Part shown: positions 10,201 through 18,400 of the stretch, piece after piece | Layout of the letters: every line of letters begins with the position of its first letter | Numbering within the stretch: position 1 is the first letter of the stretch | Assembly: GCA_021815405.1 (NCBI GenBank) | Contig: JAKAGV010000014.1 | Span: 1 to 64,000, forward strand | DNA length: 64,000 nucleotides | From: Bacteroidota bacterium | GTDB taxonomy: Bacteria > Bacteroidota > Ignavibacteria > Ignavibacteriales > Ignavibacteriaceae | Reading direction: 5' to 3' | The notes under the pieces: generated by a model | Databases searched by the model: none | What the model saw: only the letters and a program-made list of their open reading frames with translations | What the model was told of the DNA's origin: nothing | Translations under genes and position numbers: made by a program

Positions 10201-10485
10201 TCGATGGAACACCGTCAGCATTTGTATCTCATATTTAAAGAAGGAATAAACAACTGCATTACTCATAGCTGCTGTACGGAAATTTCACTCGATGCATTTG
10301 TAAGGGGAAAACATCTGGAAATGGTATTGAAGGATAATGGTAAAGGCTTCAACACAAGTGACAAATCAGGCGGCAATGGTTTAGAAAATATTAAGAGAAG
10401 AGCGGAAGCAATCGGAGGGACAATAAATATTTCTTCAAAAGAGGGTGAAGGAACAGTAATGCAATTTGTGGGAAATATTTTATAA
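7273..10485 (+). CDS. Two-component sensor histidine kinase with double seven-bladed propeller sensor
   Basis: A 1070-aa protein from the ATG at 7273; an in-frame TTG 27 nt upstream is possible but less likely. After an N-terminal signal/anchor come 14 two-component-regulator propeller repeats (pattern E-D-x-x-G-x-L-W-I-G-T), enough for two seven-bladed propellers. A Y_Y_Y domain follows (about residues 759-824), then one membrane span (about 839-861), a HisKA_3-type dimerisation helix with DLHDNIGSSL (phosphoacceptor His881) and an HATPase domain with DNGKGF and GGNGLENIKRRA. The periplasmic half matches glycan sensors of Bacteroidetes hybrid two-component systems, but there is no receiver or HTH domain here. 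The HisKA_3 type pairs with NarL/LuxR regulators, two of which follow directly. The ligand is probably an oligosaccharide, by inference from the downstream amylases. Confidence 0.93.
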   Translation: MKQHFFILKVLKNQGKRKFLILFFCLLLAFYAKAQEMDMNFEHILSDKGLSQNTIHCILQDSKGFLWFATEDGLDRYDGYKFTVYKNNPQDKNSIADNFIWTMYEDRSGNLWIGTNSGGLSKFNRETEKFTNYKFDPANPNSLSNNNVRAIFEDSHGILWIGTEGGGLNEFDRKDDKFIHFTNSPNDPHSLSNNVVLSIFEDNNGTLWIGGDGGLDKFNRDKGNFTNYKYNPKNPNSLSNNVVLSMYQDKEGNFWIGTLSGLNLFDKQKKSFERFFCNTDIFSNLDNNRINQILEDNYRTLWVATGGGLYQFNRKSKKFVSLSKTTLHPTSISNKNILAIYQDNSNIIWIGTGEGGIIKFDRERMKFQHFMNDPSNPNSLSYNTVRALYQDKSGILWIGTLGGGLNRYDPKTNKFTHYIFEAKNPNSLSNNSVISIYRDREGTLWVGTWGGGLDKVIEEGKSGLLKFKCYRHDLSNPFSISDDIVQSILEDNKGRFWIGTGVGLDLFDRKSGKFYTFTNNPLDSESISENQIQSCILEDKNRNLWIGTWNGLNKLNLNKVPISPPFGKLSFVHYVHIADDPNSLSDNRVISVNQDKYGDLWLGTYGGGLNELTVDQQKNTENRKAEFIHYSIKDGLTSNIIYSILEDKEGDLWLSTDNGLSRFNPKARVFRNYYQSDGLQGNQFFWGASFKGINDELFFGGTNGVNAFYPASLRDNLHVPPIVITDFQIFNKPVQIAVKGSPLHQSIETTKEIELSYSQNVFSFEFAALDYTSPGKNQYAYMMEGFDKDWIKSGNRRFVTYTNLDPGEYVFKVIGSNNDGIWNRTGASIRIIILPPFWRTWWFILISILLIGGFIAFIIIYRVKNLLAIERFRTKLAADLHDNIGSSLTEISILSEVISKKLDSVGDEVQKHLKMISDNSRNLIDSMSDIVWLVNPNRDSLYDLILRLRDTYTELSSYTSISFRSENLKSLEKVSLSMEHRQHLYLIFKEGINNCITHSCCTEISLDAFVRGKHLEMVLKDNGKGFNTSDKSGGNGLENIKRRAEAIGGTINISSKEGEGTVMQFVGNIL

Positions 10486-10617
10486 TCTAATTTCCCCCTT
10501 AATTAGTCGAGATTAAATTGGAATTTTTATTCTTGTAAAAGAATTATGATGTCTTCTGATAAACGCTGAAATTGAATAAATATATTTCTATCTTTCGAGA
10601 AGAAACTTGAGGATAAA

Positions 10618-11256
10618 ATGATAAGTGTACTTGTTGTAGAAGATAACGATTCGATAAGGGAAGGATTAAAATTATTAATTGACGGCACCAATGGTTACTC
10701 CTGTATAGGTGCATTTTCCAGATGTGATTTTATGCTGAGGGAATTGGCAAAGCTAAATCCTGATGTGTTGCTTATGGACATCGGTTTACCGGGCATGAAT
10801 GGTATTGAAGGAATAAAGAAAGCCAAAGCAATTTTGCCGGAGCTTACAATTTTAGTCCTCACGGTTTATGAAGAAAACGAATTAGTCTTTGATGCGCTTT
10901 GCGCAGGAGCTTGCGGTTATCTTGTAAAAAAAACACCGCCGTCAAAATTGTTGGAAGCTATTCAGGAAGCTTACCAGGGTGGTGCACCGATGAGCGCTAA
11001 CATTGCAAGAAAGGTAATTGACTTCTTTCAAAACAAAAAAACTGTTGCGCCTCAAAAGCCGCAGAGTATTTTAACTCCGAGAGAAAAAGAAATTTTAACA
11101 GGTTTAGTTGAAGGAAATAGTTTTAAAGCGATTGCAGACTCTTTATTTATCAGCGTAGAAACTGTTCGATTTCACTTCAGGAATATTTATAAGAAACTTC
11201 ATGTCCATTCTCAATCCGAAGCCGTTGCCAAAGCGATAAAAGAGGGCATCGTATAA
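10618..11256 (+). CDS. NarL/LuxR-family response regulator (copy 1)
   Basis: A 212-aa protein. The receiver domain has the acidic pair ED at residues 8-9, phosphoacceptor D54 in LLMDIGLPGMNG, and the conserved K in LVKKTPP. The C-terminal LuxR-type HTH runs from about residue 149 (LTPREKEIL) to 207 and includes the recognition helix region ISVETVRFHFRNIYKKL. It lies 132 nt after the sensor kinase gene, is preceded by a GAGGA ribosome site, and is the obvious phosphotransfer partner. It is a near duplicate of the next gene. Confidence 0.95.
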   Translation: MISVLVVEDNDSIREGLKLLIDGTNGYSCIGAFSRCDFMLRELAKLNPDVLLMDIGLPGMNGIEGIKKAKAILPELTILVLTVYEENELVFDALCAGACGYLVKKTPPSKLLEAIQEAYQGGAPMSANIARKVIDFFQNKKTVAPQKPQSILTPREKEILTGLVEGNSFKAIADSLFISVETVRFHFRNIYKKLHVHSQSEAVAKAIKEGIV

Positions 11257-11376
11257 TTGTTTTATCGTACCATCCTGAATTTCAATAATTGGTTTTGAAT
11301 ATTCTTTCACTTCTTAACAAGCATAGAGCAATATTCAATTCTGAATTCTCTACTTTCAATCTTTAATATGATCTCT

Positions 11377-11450
11377 CTACCCATTTGGGTAGTAATATCT
11401 GATAAAACTATCATATTAAATACAAAATACCTTCGAATATGTAGTGGTTT
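11377..11450 (+). promoter_or_regulatory. Bipartite inverted-repeat element upstream of second response regulator
   Basis: The perfect palindrome CTACCCATTTGGGTAG (11377-11392) is followed after exactly 31 nt by a second conserved block beginning AAAATACCTTCG (11424-11450). The same two blocks recur with the same 31-nt gap at 12238-12311. The half-site TACCCAT resembles the heptamer known for NarL-type regulators, so the adjacent regulators are the natural candidates for binding. The conserved second block, ending TAGTGGTTT, may contain core promoter sequence. Basis: the repetition is directly visible; the binding protein is inferred. Confidence 0.7.
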
Positions 11451-11509
11451 TGAATTTGAACGGATAATAGATTTGAGGTTGGAATTTGGAATCTGGTAAT
11501 TGTAATCTA

Positions 11510-12148
11510 ATGATTAAAGTAGTTGTAGTTGAAGATAACGATACAATTCGCGAAGGACTGAAAGTATTAATTGATGGGACAGCAGGATATAACTGTATAG
11601 CCTCATTTCCAAAATGCGAAACGATGTTGAAGAGTTTGGAAAAACTGAATCCTGATGTTTTGTTAATGGATATTGGATTGCCTGGTATGAATGGTATCGA
11701 AGGAATAAAGCAGGCAAAAAAAATTTTACCTGAACTTACAATTTTAGTTCTTACAGTTTACGAAGAAAATGATTTAATATTTGAAGCACTTTGTGCGGGT
11801 GCATGCGGATATCTGGTAAAGAAAACACCGCCTTCGAAATTATTAGAAGCAATTAATGAGGCTTATAATGGCGGTGCCCCGATGAGTTCGCATATTGCAA
11901 GAAAGGTTATTGATTTTTTCCAGCAAAAAAAACAAACTTCCCCGGCGGGCTCACAAAATATTTTAACTCCGCGCGAACGTGAAATATTAAGCGGTTTAGT
12001 GGAAGGCAACAGTTTTAAAGCCATCGCCGATTCTTCATTTATAAGCATAGAAACGGTCAGGTTCCATTTCAGAAATATTTATAAAAAGCTTCACGTCCAT
12101 TCACAGTCTGAAGCAGTTGCCAAAGCAATTAAGGAAGGCTTGGTTTGA
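11510..12148 (+). CDS. NarL/LuxR-family response regulator (copy 2)
   Basis: I place the start at the ATG at 11510, giving 212 aa that align residue for residue with copy 1. A longer form from a TTG at 11486 adds eight residues with no counterpart in copy 1. It has phosphoacceptor D54 in LLMDIGLPGMNG and an HTH with ISIETVRFHFRN. The C-terminal 40 residues are almost identical to copy 1, so the two probably recognise the same DNA. It arose by tandem duplication. The bipartite repeat element lies just upstream (11377-11450), suggesting that this copy, unlike copy 1, is under auto- or cross-control. Confidence 0.94.
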   Translation: MIKVVVVEDNDTIREGLKVLIDGTAGYNCIASFPKCETMLKSLEKLNPDVLLMDIGLPGMNGIEGIKQAKKILPELTILVLTVYEENDLIFEALCAGACGYLVKKTPPSKLLEAINEAYNGGAPMSSHIARKVIDFFQQKKQTSPAGSQNILTPREREILSGLVEGNSFKAIADSSFISIETVRFHFRNIYKKLHVHSQSEAVAKAIKEGLV

Positions 12149-12237
12149 TTATTGAATAGATTGATTAACTCTTTGTTAACCGACAATCTAACAGTAAAAC
12201 AATATAGCAAATAATAATTATTATGCTTTGATAAGTT

Positions 12238-12311
12238 CTACCTATTTGGGTAGTATAGATTTAAAAAACCAACAAAATGTTAACAAAATACCTTCGTTTA
12301 GGTAGTGGTTT
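12238..12311 (+). promoter_or_regulatory. Second copy of the bipartite inverted-repeat element, before the glucan-uptake operon
   Basis: CTACCTATTTGGGTAG (12238-12253) matches the first copy except for one base. After the same 31 nt comes AAAATACCTTCGTTTAGG (from 12285), ending TAGTGGTTT at 12311; here the block itself contains TACC-N8-GGTA. The element sits 260 nt before the TonB receptor and directly before a very strong ribosome site (AAGGAGGTG, 12312-12320). The long leader between 12312 and 12570 otherwise shows only the two small reading frames listed separately. Confidence 0.7.
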
Positions 12312-12323
12312 AAGGAGGTGTAA

Positions 12324-12386
12324 ATGAGTAGCTTTTACGAGTTAAAAGTCTTTATACCGAAATTTTTACACCAGAATTTAAATTAA
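12324..12386 (+). CDS. Possible 20-aa leader peptide
   Basis: ATG at 12324 follows AAGGAGGTG (12312-12320), the strongest Shine-Dalgarno-like sequence seen in the window, at suitable spacing. The frame encodes 20 residues beginning MSSFYELKVF and ends TAA at 12384-12386. It lies just past the second operator copy and about 190 nt before the TonB receptor. No homology can be judged at this length. A leader peptide, a translation standby site, or chance are all open; I rate it above chance only because of the ribosome site. Confidence 0.35.
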   Translation: MSSFYELKVFIPKFLHQNLN

Positions 12387-12538
12387 CAAATAATAGTTTC
12401 TTTTTTTTCAAATGGCAGTTAGTTGGTAATATCTATCTTAAAATTTGAGGATTGTTTGTTAAATCCGATTTCATATTTTCGCCATTTAAAATTTTTGATA
12501 ATTAAGTCTAGAATCATTTAGCCCAGGAGTTGCATTTT

Positions 12539-12574
12539 ATGATCGATAATTTTATATCCCGGAGGGATGCATGA
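12539..12574 (+). CDS. Possible 11-aa upstream reading frame coupled to the TonB receptor
   Basis: ATG at 12539, nine bases after AGGAG, starts an 11-codon frame (MIDNFISRRDA) whose TGA stop overlaps the receptor's ATG as ATGA at 12571-12574. The receptor's own ribosome site (CCGGAGGG) lies inside this frame. The arrangement would allow translational coupling, but at this size it could be accidental. Confidence 0.3.
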   Translation: MIDNFISRRDA

Positions 12575-15387
12575 AATTTTTTCTACGGTTATTATTATTT
12601 TCATTCATATCGCTCTTATTATTTTCATCATATTCATATTCTCAAACCGGTAAGATTGCCGGTAGAGTTCTCGATACAAACAAACAGCCGATTGTTGGAG
12701 CTAACGTAGTTATTCTTGGTTCATCAATGGGTGCTGCAACTGATCTGGATGGCAATTATACCATATTGGATATTGCCCCGGGCGTTTACAATGTTAGAGT
12801 TTCTGCGGTAGGCTACGGCTCTGAAGAAGTAAAAGGAGCTCGTGTTTCGATTGACCTTACTACCAGACTCGACTTTGCACTTAAAGAAACGGCAGTTCAG
12901 GTTGAAACGGTTGTTGTTACTGCCCAGAAGCCGCTGGTGCAGAAAGATCTTACCTCTACAACTTCAATAGTCAATAGCAATGAAATTCAGCAGATGCCTG
13001 TAACAAGTGTTCAGGATGTTTTGGAACTTCAGGCGGGAATCGTAAAAGATCAGAACGGCAATCTGCATTTTAGAGGAAGCCGAGCTGGTGAAGTCTCATA
13101 CTGGATAGATGGTATACCTGTTACAAATTCTTATGATGGCTCAACAGTAGTTGATGTTAATAAGAATTCAATTCAAGAAATGCAAGTGGTTACCGGAACA
13201 TTTAATGCTGAATATGGTCAGGCAATGAGCGGTATTGTTAATATAGCTACCAAAACAGGTGGTAATGAATTGCACGGAAATATTACTGCTTACGGCGGAG
13301 GTTATGTAACGCAAAATTCAAATATTTTTACCGGACTTCAAACAATTAATCCGCTATCATCTCAATGGCTCGAAGGTTCATTGAATGGTCCTATAGTTAA
13401 AGATAAACTTTTCTTTTATGCAGATGCACGTTATTATTACAACCGAGGATATTTACAAGGCGTTAGAAAATTCAATACCTGGGATATAACCAACGCACAG
13501 GCTGCTAATGAAAACGACTGGATTATTCAGCAAACCGGAGATGGTAAGACTGTTCCGATGAATCCATTTCTGGAAGCTTATTTACAAGGCAAAGTTACTT
13601 ACAAGTTTTCTCCTTCTTTCCGCGTTTCGTATGATTATATATTAGATAACAGCCGCGGCAAAAATTATGATTTTTCTTATAAATATAATCCCGACGGAAT
13701 TTTAAGCAATTTCAAAAAAGGCTATTTAAATTCTTTAACAATTACTCAGACACTAAGTGCTAATACCTATTATAACCTTGGTGTATCTGATTATTTCACA
13801 GATTATAGAGAATATTTAGATACCGCAGCTTTTAGTCTTGGCGACCTCTTCACCAGGAAAGATCCATTTAATCAAGATTATGTTCATACAGCTCTGTTAA
13901 ATGCACCGGAAGGCACGTTCTATACAGGTGGAACGAATATGGCTCACAATGTTCGTAATAATAATACATTTGTAGTCAAATTTGATTTAACAAGTCAGGT
14001 AACTCCACACCACGAAATAAAGACAGGTGTCTTATTCAATCAATATCAATTATTCCTGCACAACATCAATCTGCATATGTCTTCGGTTGACAATAACAGA
14101 GATCCGGTTACAGATGGATATCCTTTCTTAAGAGATCCGGTAGTTATTCCTTCTTTTGAAAGTCAGGACAACCAGGAATATCTGCACAGACCTTGGCAGT
14201 TCTCCTATTATGTCCAGGATAAAATGGAATACAGCTCATTGATTATAAACCTTGGATTGCGTTTCGATTATTTCCATCCTGACGGACAAGTTTTAGCCGA
14301 TCCTTCTGATCCAAATATTTATCTACCGGTAAAACCGCAAAACCAGGATAGCGTAGTTGCCCCAGGCGGAACGCATGCACAAGCTGTTGCACAAAGAATG
14401 ACGTACTGGTATAAGAATGCTTCAAATAAATGGCAGCTTAGTCCAAGGTTAGGAGTTGCATTCCCGATTACTGATCGCGGCATCGTTCATTTTTCTTATG
14501 GATTGTTTTTCCAGATACCGGACTTCCAGAGACTTTATGAAAATCCGATGTACAAATTGCCTGTTACCGGTGGAAGCACAAACTTAGGTATTATTGGTAA
14601 TCCTGATTTACAACCGGAAGAAACAACAAGCGGCGAGCTTGGCTTGCAGCAGCAACTAACCGATGATATTGCAATCGATGTTACAGGTTATTTTAGAGAT
14701 ATTAGAAATCTTGCCGGTACTTTAAACGAAATTCAATACGTTTACGGCGGGACAAAAGTATACAGCCAATATGTTAACTCAGATTTTGGTTTCGTAAGAG
14801 GAATTGTCGTTTCATTAGATAAAAGATTCAGCGGAGGTCTTTCTGCTTCATTCGATTATACATTCCAGATTGCAAAAAGTGATGCATCAGATCCTACTAC
14901 AGCATATAATTTAAGAAACAGCGGAACTCAGCCAATGGCACAGCTTATTCCGACTGATTGGGATCAGACGCATACAGTTAATCTATCTATAAACTATGCT
15001 AATCCGAATGACTGGGGCGGAAGCTTAATCTGCCAGTATGGAAGCGGTACTCCTTACACACCACTTATGACAGTTAATGTCGGGGAACTGATTACTAATT
15101 CTCAATACAAGCCTTCTACTTTTAATATTGATCTACGGGCTTATAAAGATTTCAGAATCGGATCAAGTACTTTGTCAGTGTTCCTACGGGTATTCAACTT
15201 GCTTGATACTAAGAATGCTATTCAAGTTTATAATGATACCGGGCAGCCTGATTGGTCGCTTACCGAGCAAAGGCAAATCGAGATCAATCCGCCTCAGCGG
15301 GTATCTACCGTTCAGGATTGGTATACGCGAGGTTACTATTATTCTGAGCCAAGAAGAATAGAATTCGGCTCTTCAATATCATTTTAA
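12571..15387 (+). CDS. TonB-dependent outer-membrane receptor with carboxypeptidase-like regulatory domain
   Basis: A 938-aa protein with a signal peptide (ending near SYSYSQ) and an N-terminal carboxypeptidase-regulatory-like beta-sandwich (about residues 25-100: KIAGRVLDTNKQPIVGANVV). A plug domain follows (TTSIVNSNEIQQMPV, then FRGSRAGEVSYWIDGIPV and AEYGQAMSGIVNIATKTGG), then a 22-strand-type barrel ending in aromatic FGSSISF. It is the first gene of a five-gene operon with secreted amylase and starch-binding-type genes, so import of malto-oligosaccharides or another alpha-glucan is the likely role. Unlike classic Sus loci, no SusD-type lipoprotein gene accompanies it. CGGAGGG precedes the ATG. 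Expression is probably driven from the repeat element at 12238-12311. Confidence 0.92.
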   Translation: MKFFLRLLLFSFISLLLFSSYSYSQTGKIAGRVLDTNKQPIVGANVVILGSSMGAATDLDGNYTILDIAPGVYNVRVSAVGYGSEEVKGARVSIDLTTRLDFALKETAVQVETVVVTAQKPLVQKDLTSTTSIVNSNEIQQMPVTSVQDVLELQAGIVKDQNGNLHFRGSRAGEVSYWIDGIPVTNSYDGSTVVDVNKNSIQEMQVVTGTFNAEYGQAMSGIVNIATKTGGNELHGNITAYGGGYVTQNSNIFTGLQTINPLSSQWLEGSLNGPIVKDKLFFYADARYYYNRGYLQGVRKFNTWDITNAQAANENDWIIQQTGDGKTVPMNPFLEAYLQGKVTYKFSPSFRVSYDYILDNSRGKNYDFSYKYNPDGILSNFKKGYLNSLTITQTLSANTYYNLGVSDYFTDYREYLDTAAFSLGDLFTRKDPFNQDYVHTALLNAPEGTFYTGGTNMAHNVRNNNTFVVKFDLTSQVTPHHEIKTGVLFNQYQLFLHNINLHMSSVDNNRDPVTDGYPFLRDPVVIPSFESQDNQEYLHRPWQFSYYVQDKMEYSSLIINLGLRFDYFHPDGQVLADPSDPNIYLPVKPQNQDSVVAPGGTHAQAVAQRMTYWYKNASNKWQLSPRLGVAFPITDRGIVHFSYGLFFQIPDFQRLYENPMYKLPVTGGSTNLGIIGNPDLQPEETTSGELGLQQQLTDDIAIDVTGYFRDIRNLAGTLNEIQYVYGGTKVYSQYVNSDFGFVRGIVVSLDKRFSGGLSASFDYTFQIAKSDASDPTTAYNLRNSGTQPMAQLIPTDWDQTHTVNLSINYANPNDWGGSLICQYGSGTPYTPLMTVNVGELITNSQYKPSTFNIDLRAYKDFRIGSSTLSVFLRVFNLLDTKNAIQVYNDTGQPDWSLTEQRQIEINPPQRVSTVQDWYTRGYYYSEPRRIEFGSSISF

Positions 15388-15404
15388 TTTTGCAGGTTAA
15401 TATT

Positions 15405-18400
15405 ATGCGTAAATTGTTAATAATAAGTTTGATTTTTATAGCAGCTGATATATCCTTCGGTCAAGTCGATTATTTTATACAATGGGCTAAAACTCACCGG
15501 GGCAATGCATTGTATACTCGCTTCGGAGTTCATAACGGCAATCGAATTGCAATCTCCTTTCGAAGTGATGGTTCAATTTCCGGAACAAATCCTAATGATA
15601 TTAGAGGATACTGGCCTTATCCAATGACTCAAGACGGATATATCGGAGACGTTACTCCACTTGTCGGTATACAAATTCCTATCAGGGATTATAATGGAGA
15701 CGGAAAACCGGATACACTTCATAACGTAACTATTTCACCGGGTCCTAGAAACGGACAGGCTGCAAAAGTTGATCCGAATGATGGGCACTTTCAAGGTTTT
15801 GAACCAGAACCAGGTTATGTTAATTTAAGTCAAGACACCGTGGCAATGAGCCATATACCTTCAACATGGCCTTCATTTTGGCCTGATAATCCGAGTTGGC
15901 TTGATTCTACAGGGAAACCTCAGTGGGATGGATATTTCGGCAGAGGTGTAATTAGAGCTGATCAGGAAAGTTATTTTGTTATGGATGACGCGCAGGATAA
16001 TAATCCCCAGATGAGGACAAATTATCTCTTTCACCCGGATTCTACCGATACAACAAGAAACGGGATGGGACTAGTTGTTCGAGTAAGAGGAATGCAATGG
16101 TCTCAAGTTCAAGCTCAAGATGTTTTATTCTGGTTGTACGATATTACAAATATAGGAACGACAAATTATCAGGAAGTAGTTTTTGGTGAAGTTGTAGGAG
16201 GATGCGTCGGTGATGTCGGACAGAATTATATTGATTGCAGCGACGACCTTGGTTACTTCGATGTAAACAATAATTTAACTTATACATGGGATAGTGATGA
16301 CCACACTGCTGATCCTCTATGGCTGCCGATAAATCAATTCCTTCCCGGGGTTCGTACAAATATTGGCTATGCCGGTTATGCATACCTAGAAAGCCCCGGT
16401 AACGGATATGATGGAATTGACAACGACAATGATGCCGTCGATCCTAACAGCCCGGTTTTTCAGAATAAAGATTTTACTTTTAATTCTCAAATGAACGCTT
16501 ATACAGCTACAAGAACCTTGCACAGAAGCGATCCCGGTACTGATCCAAGTTGGCCGTCAAATGAGATCGTTTTAATTAATCCTAGCACATATGCAAGAAC
16601 CATTGTCCAGCTTGATACTTTACTTAAGAGTAACACTGATACTGTTATTGTTTACTCATTAGGTCATCCCTATAAAATATATGATGGCGAAGTTCTTAGT
16701 GAAATTCCGAATAACGGACTAGACGATAACCTTAACGGAATTATTGATGAAAACCATGATATACATTATGAAAAAGTATTTAAAGATAGAAATGGTGTTA
16801 TTCTTAAAGTGGAAAACAGACCATTAGCCTACAGGGATTATTTCACAGGCGGCGGAATGAATAATACCCTTATAGATGAATCAAGAGATAGTGGTCCTGG
16901 GCAGATTGTTACCGGCTGGGTCCCGGATTACAGTGCACAGCCCGACCCAATTACAGGTAAATATCCAGGTAAAGTAGAGACGCATTGGTCTGGCGATGAA
17001 AACGGCGACTGGAATAGAGCAAAAGATGATGTAGGTGCAGATGGATTGCCAGGCACGCATGATCTTGGTGAAGGAGATGGAATTCCGACCGAAGGTGAGC
17101 CGCACTTCGATAAAACTGACGTTGTTGAATCTGATCAAATTGGTTTAACAAGTTTCAACTTTTTTAATCAAACTCAATCACCACCAATGAACAATAACGA
17201 AATCCTTTGGAATAGAATGATACCCGGATATTTTGATGTTATTCCTTTGTTGCCGCAGGATGGTGATTTTATTTATGCATCAGGATATTTTCCGTTATTA
17301 CCACTTAAGTCTGAGAGATTTTCATTAGCATTGGTTTTCGGTGCTGATAGTGCACATATTTTTAAGAATAAACAAATTGCTCAAAAGATTTATAACGCTA
17401 ATTATGATTTCTTGAAACCACCACCAAAGCCTCACCTCACTGTAGTTCCCGGTGATAAACAAGTAACATTGATTTGGGATGATAAAGCTGAAAGTTATAC
17501 TTCATTTGAAGGTTATAAGATTTATCGTTCTACAGATCCTGGTTTTACGGAAGGCGGTGGAGAGCCGATTGCTACGTTCGACCTTCAAGACAGCGTGTGG
17601 GGATACTTTGTTCCTGCAACTGAAGATCTGGCCGAACTTCCAAGATTTTATTTGGGAAGCAATACCGGATTAGTTCATAGTTATGTGGATAGAAATCTCC
17701 AGAATGGGCAAGGATATTATTACGCAGTTACTGCATATACTTCTGGCGATGCACAAAGTAATATTTACCCTGCGGAAGATCCCAAGTTCATTACGGTAAA
17801 TGCAGATGGCAGTGTAAGGCAGGATGTTAACACTGCTTTTGTTACTCCAAGAACTTCCGTAGCAGGATATGTCGGACCAAACGCACCTAGTTTGGTTGGA
17901 GCTGCCCCGGGAACATCACTATCTGGAACCGGCAAAGTATATTTGCATGTTGTAAATCCAGATGCAGTGGCAGATAAAACATATCGCATATCATTTAATT
18001 CGCAGGTTCAGAACTATATACCGGTTACTTCCGGATATAATGTTATAGATTATACAAATCCAAATCTCCCGGACACAGTGTTAACTGCTTCTATATTCCC
18101 TAACATGCAGTTGGGTGATCAAGATAAGTATGTATTTGATGGAGTTTATCTCGAAGTAGATAACGATTGGAATGTAGCTTATGATACGGCAACATCAGGA
18201 TGGAATGCGCCACATTCAAGCCCTAATTATAAAATATCTTTTAATGCTTTTTCATTAGGCGGTGTTAAACAGACAGGAGTTGCCTATCCAAGTGATTATA
18301 ATGTTGTTTTCGATGCAAGTCATACTACAGCAGATACTTCGTCTCAATTAACAATCACTTATAACAATAGTCTGTTCCAGATTCCGGCTGTAAATTCTAA

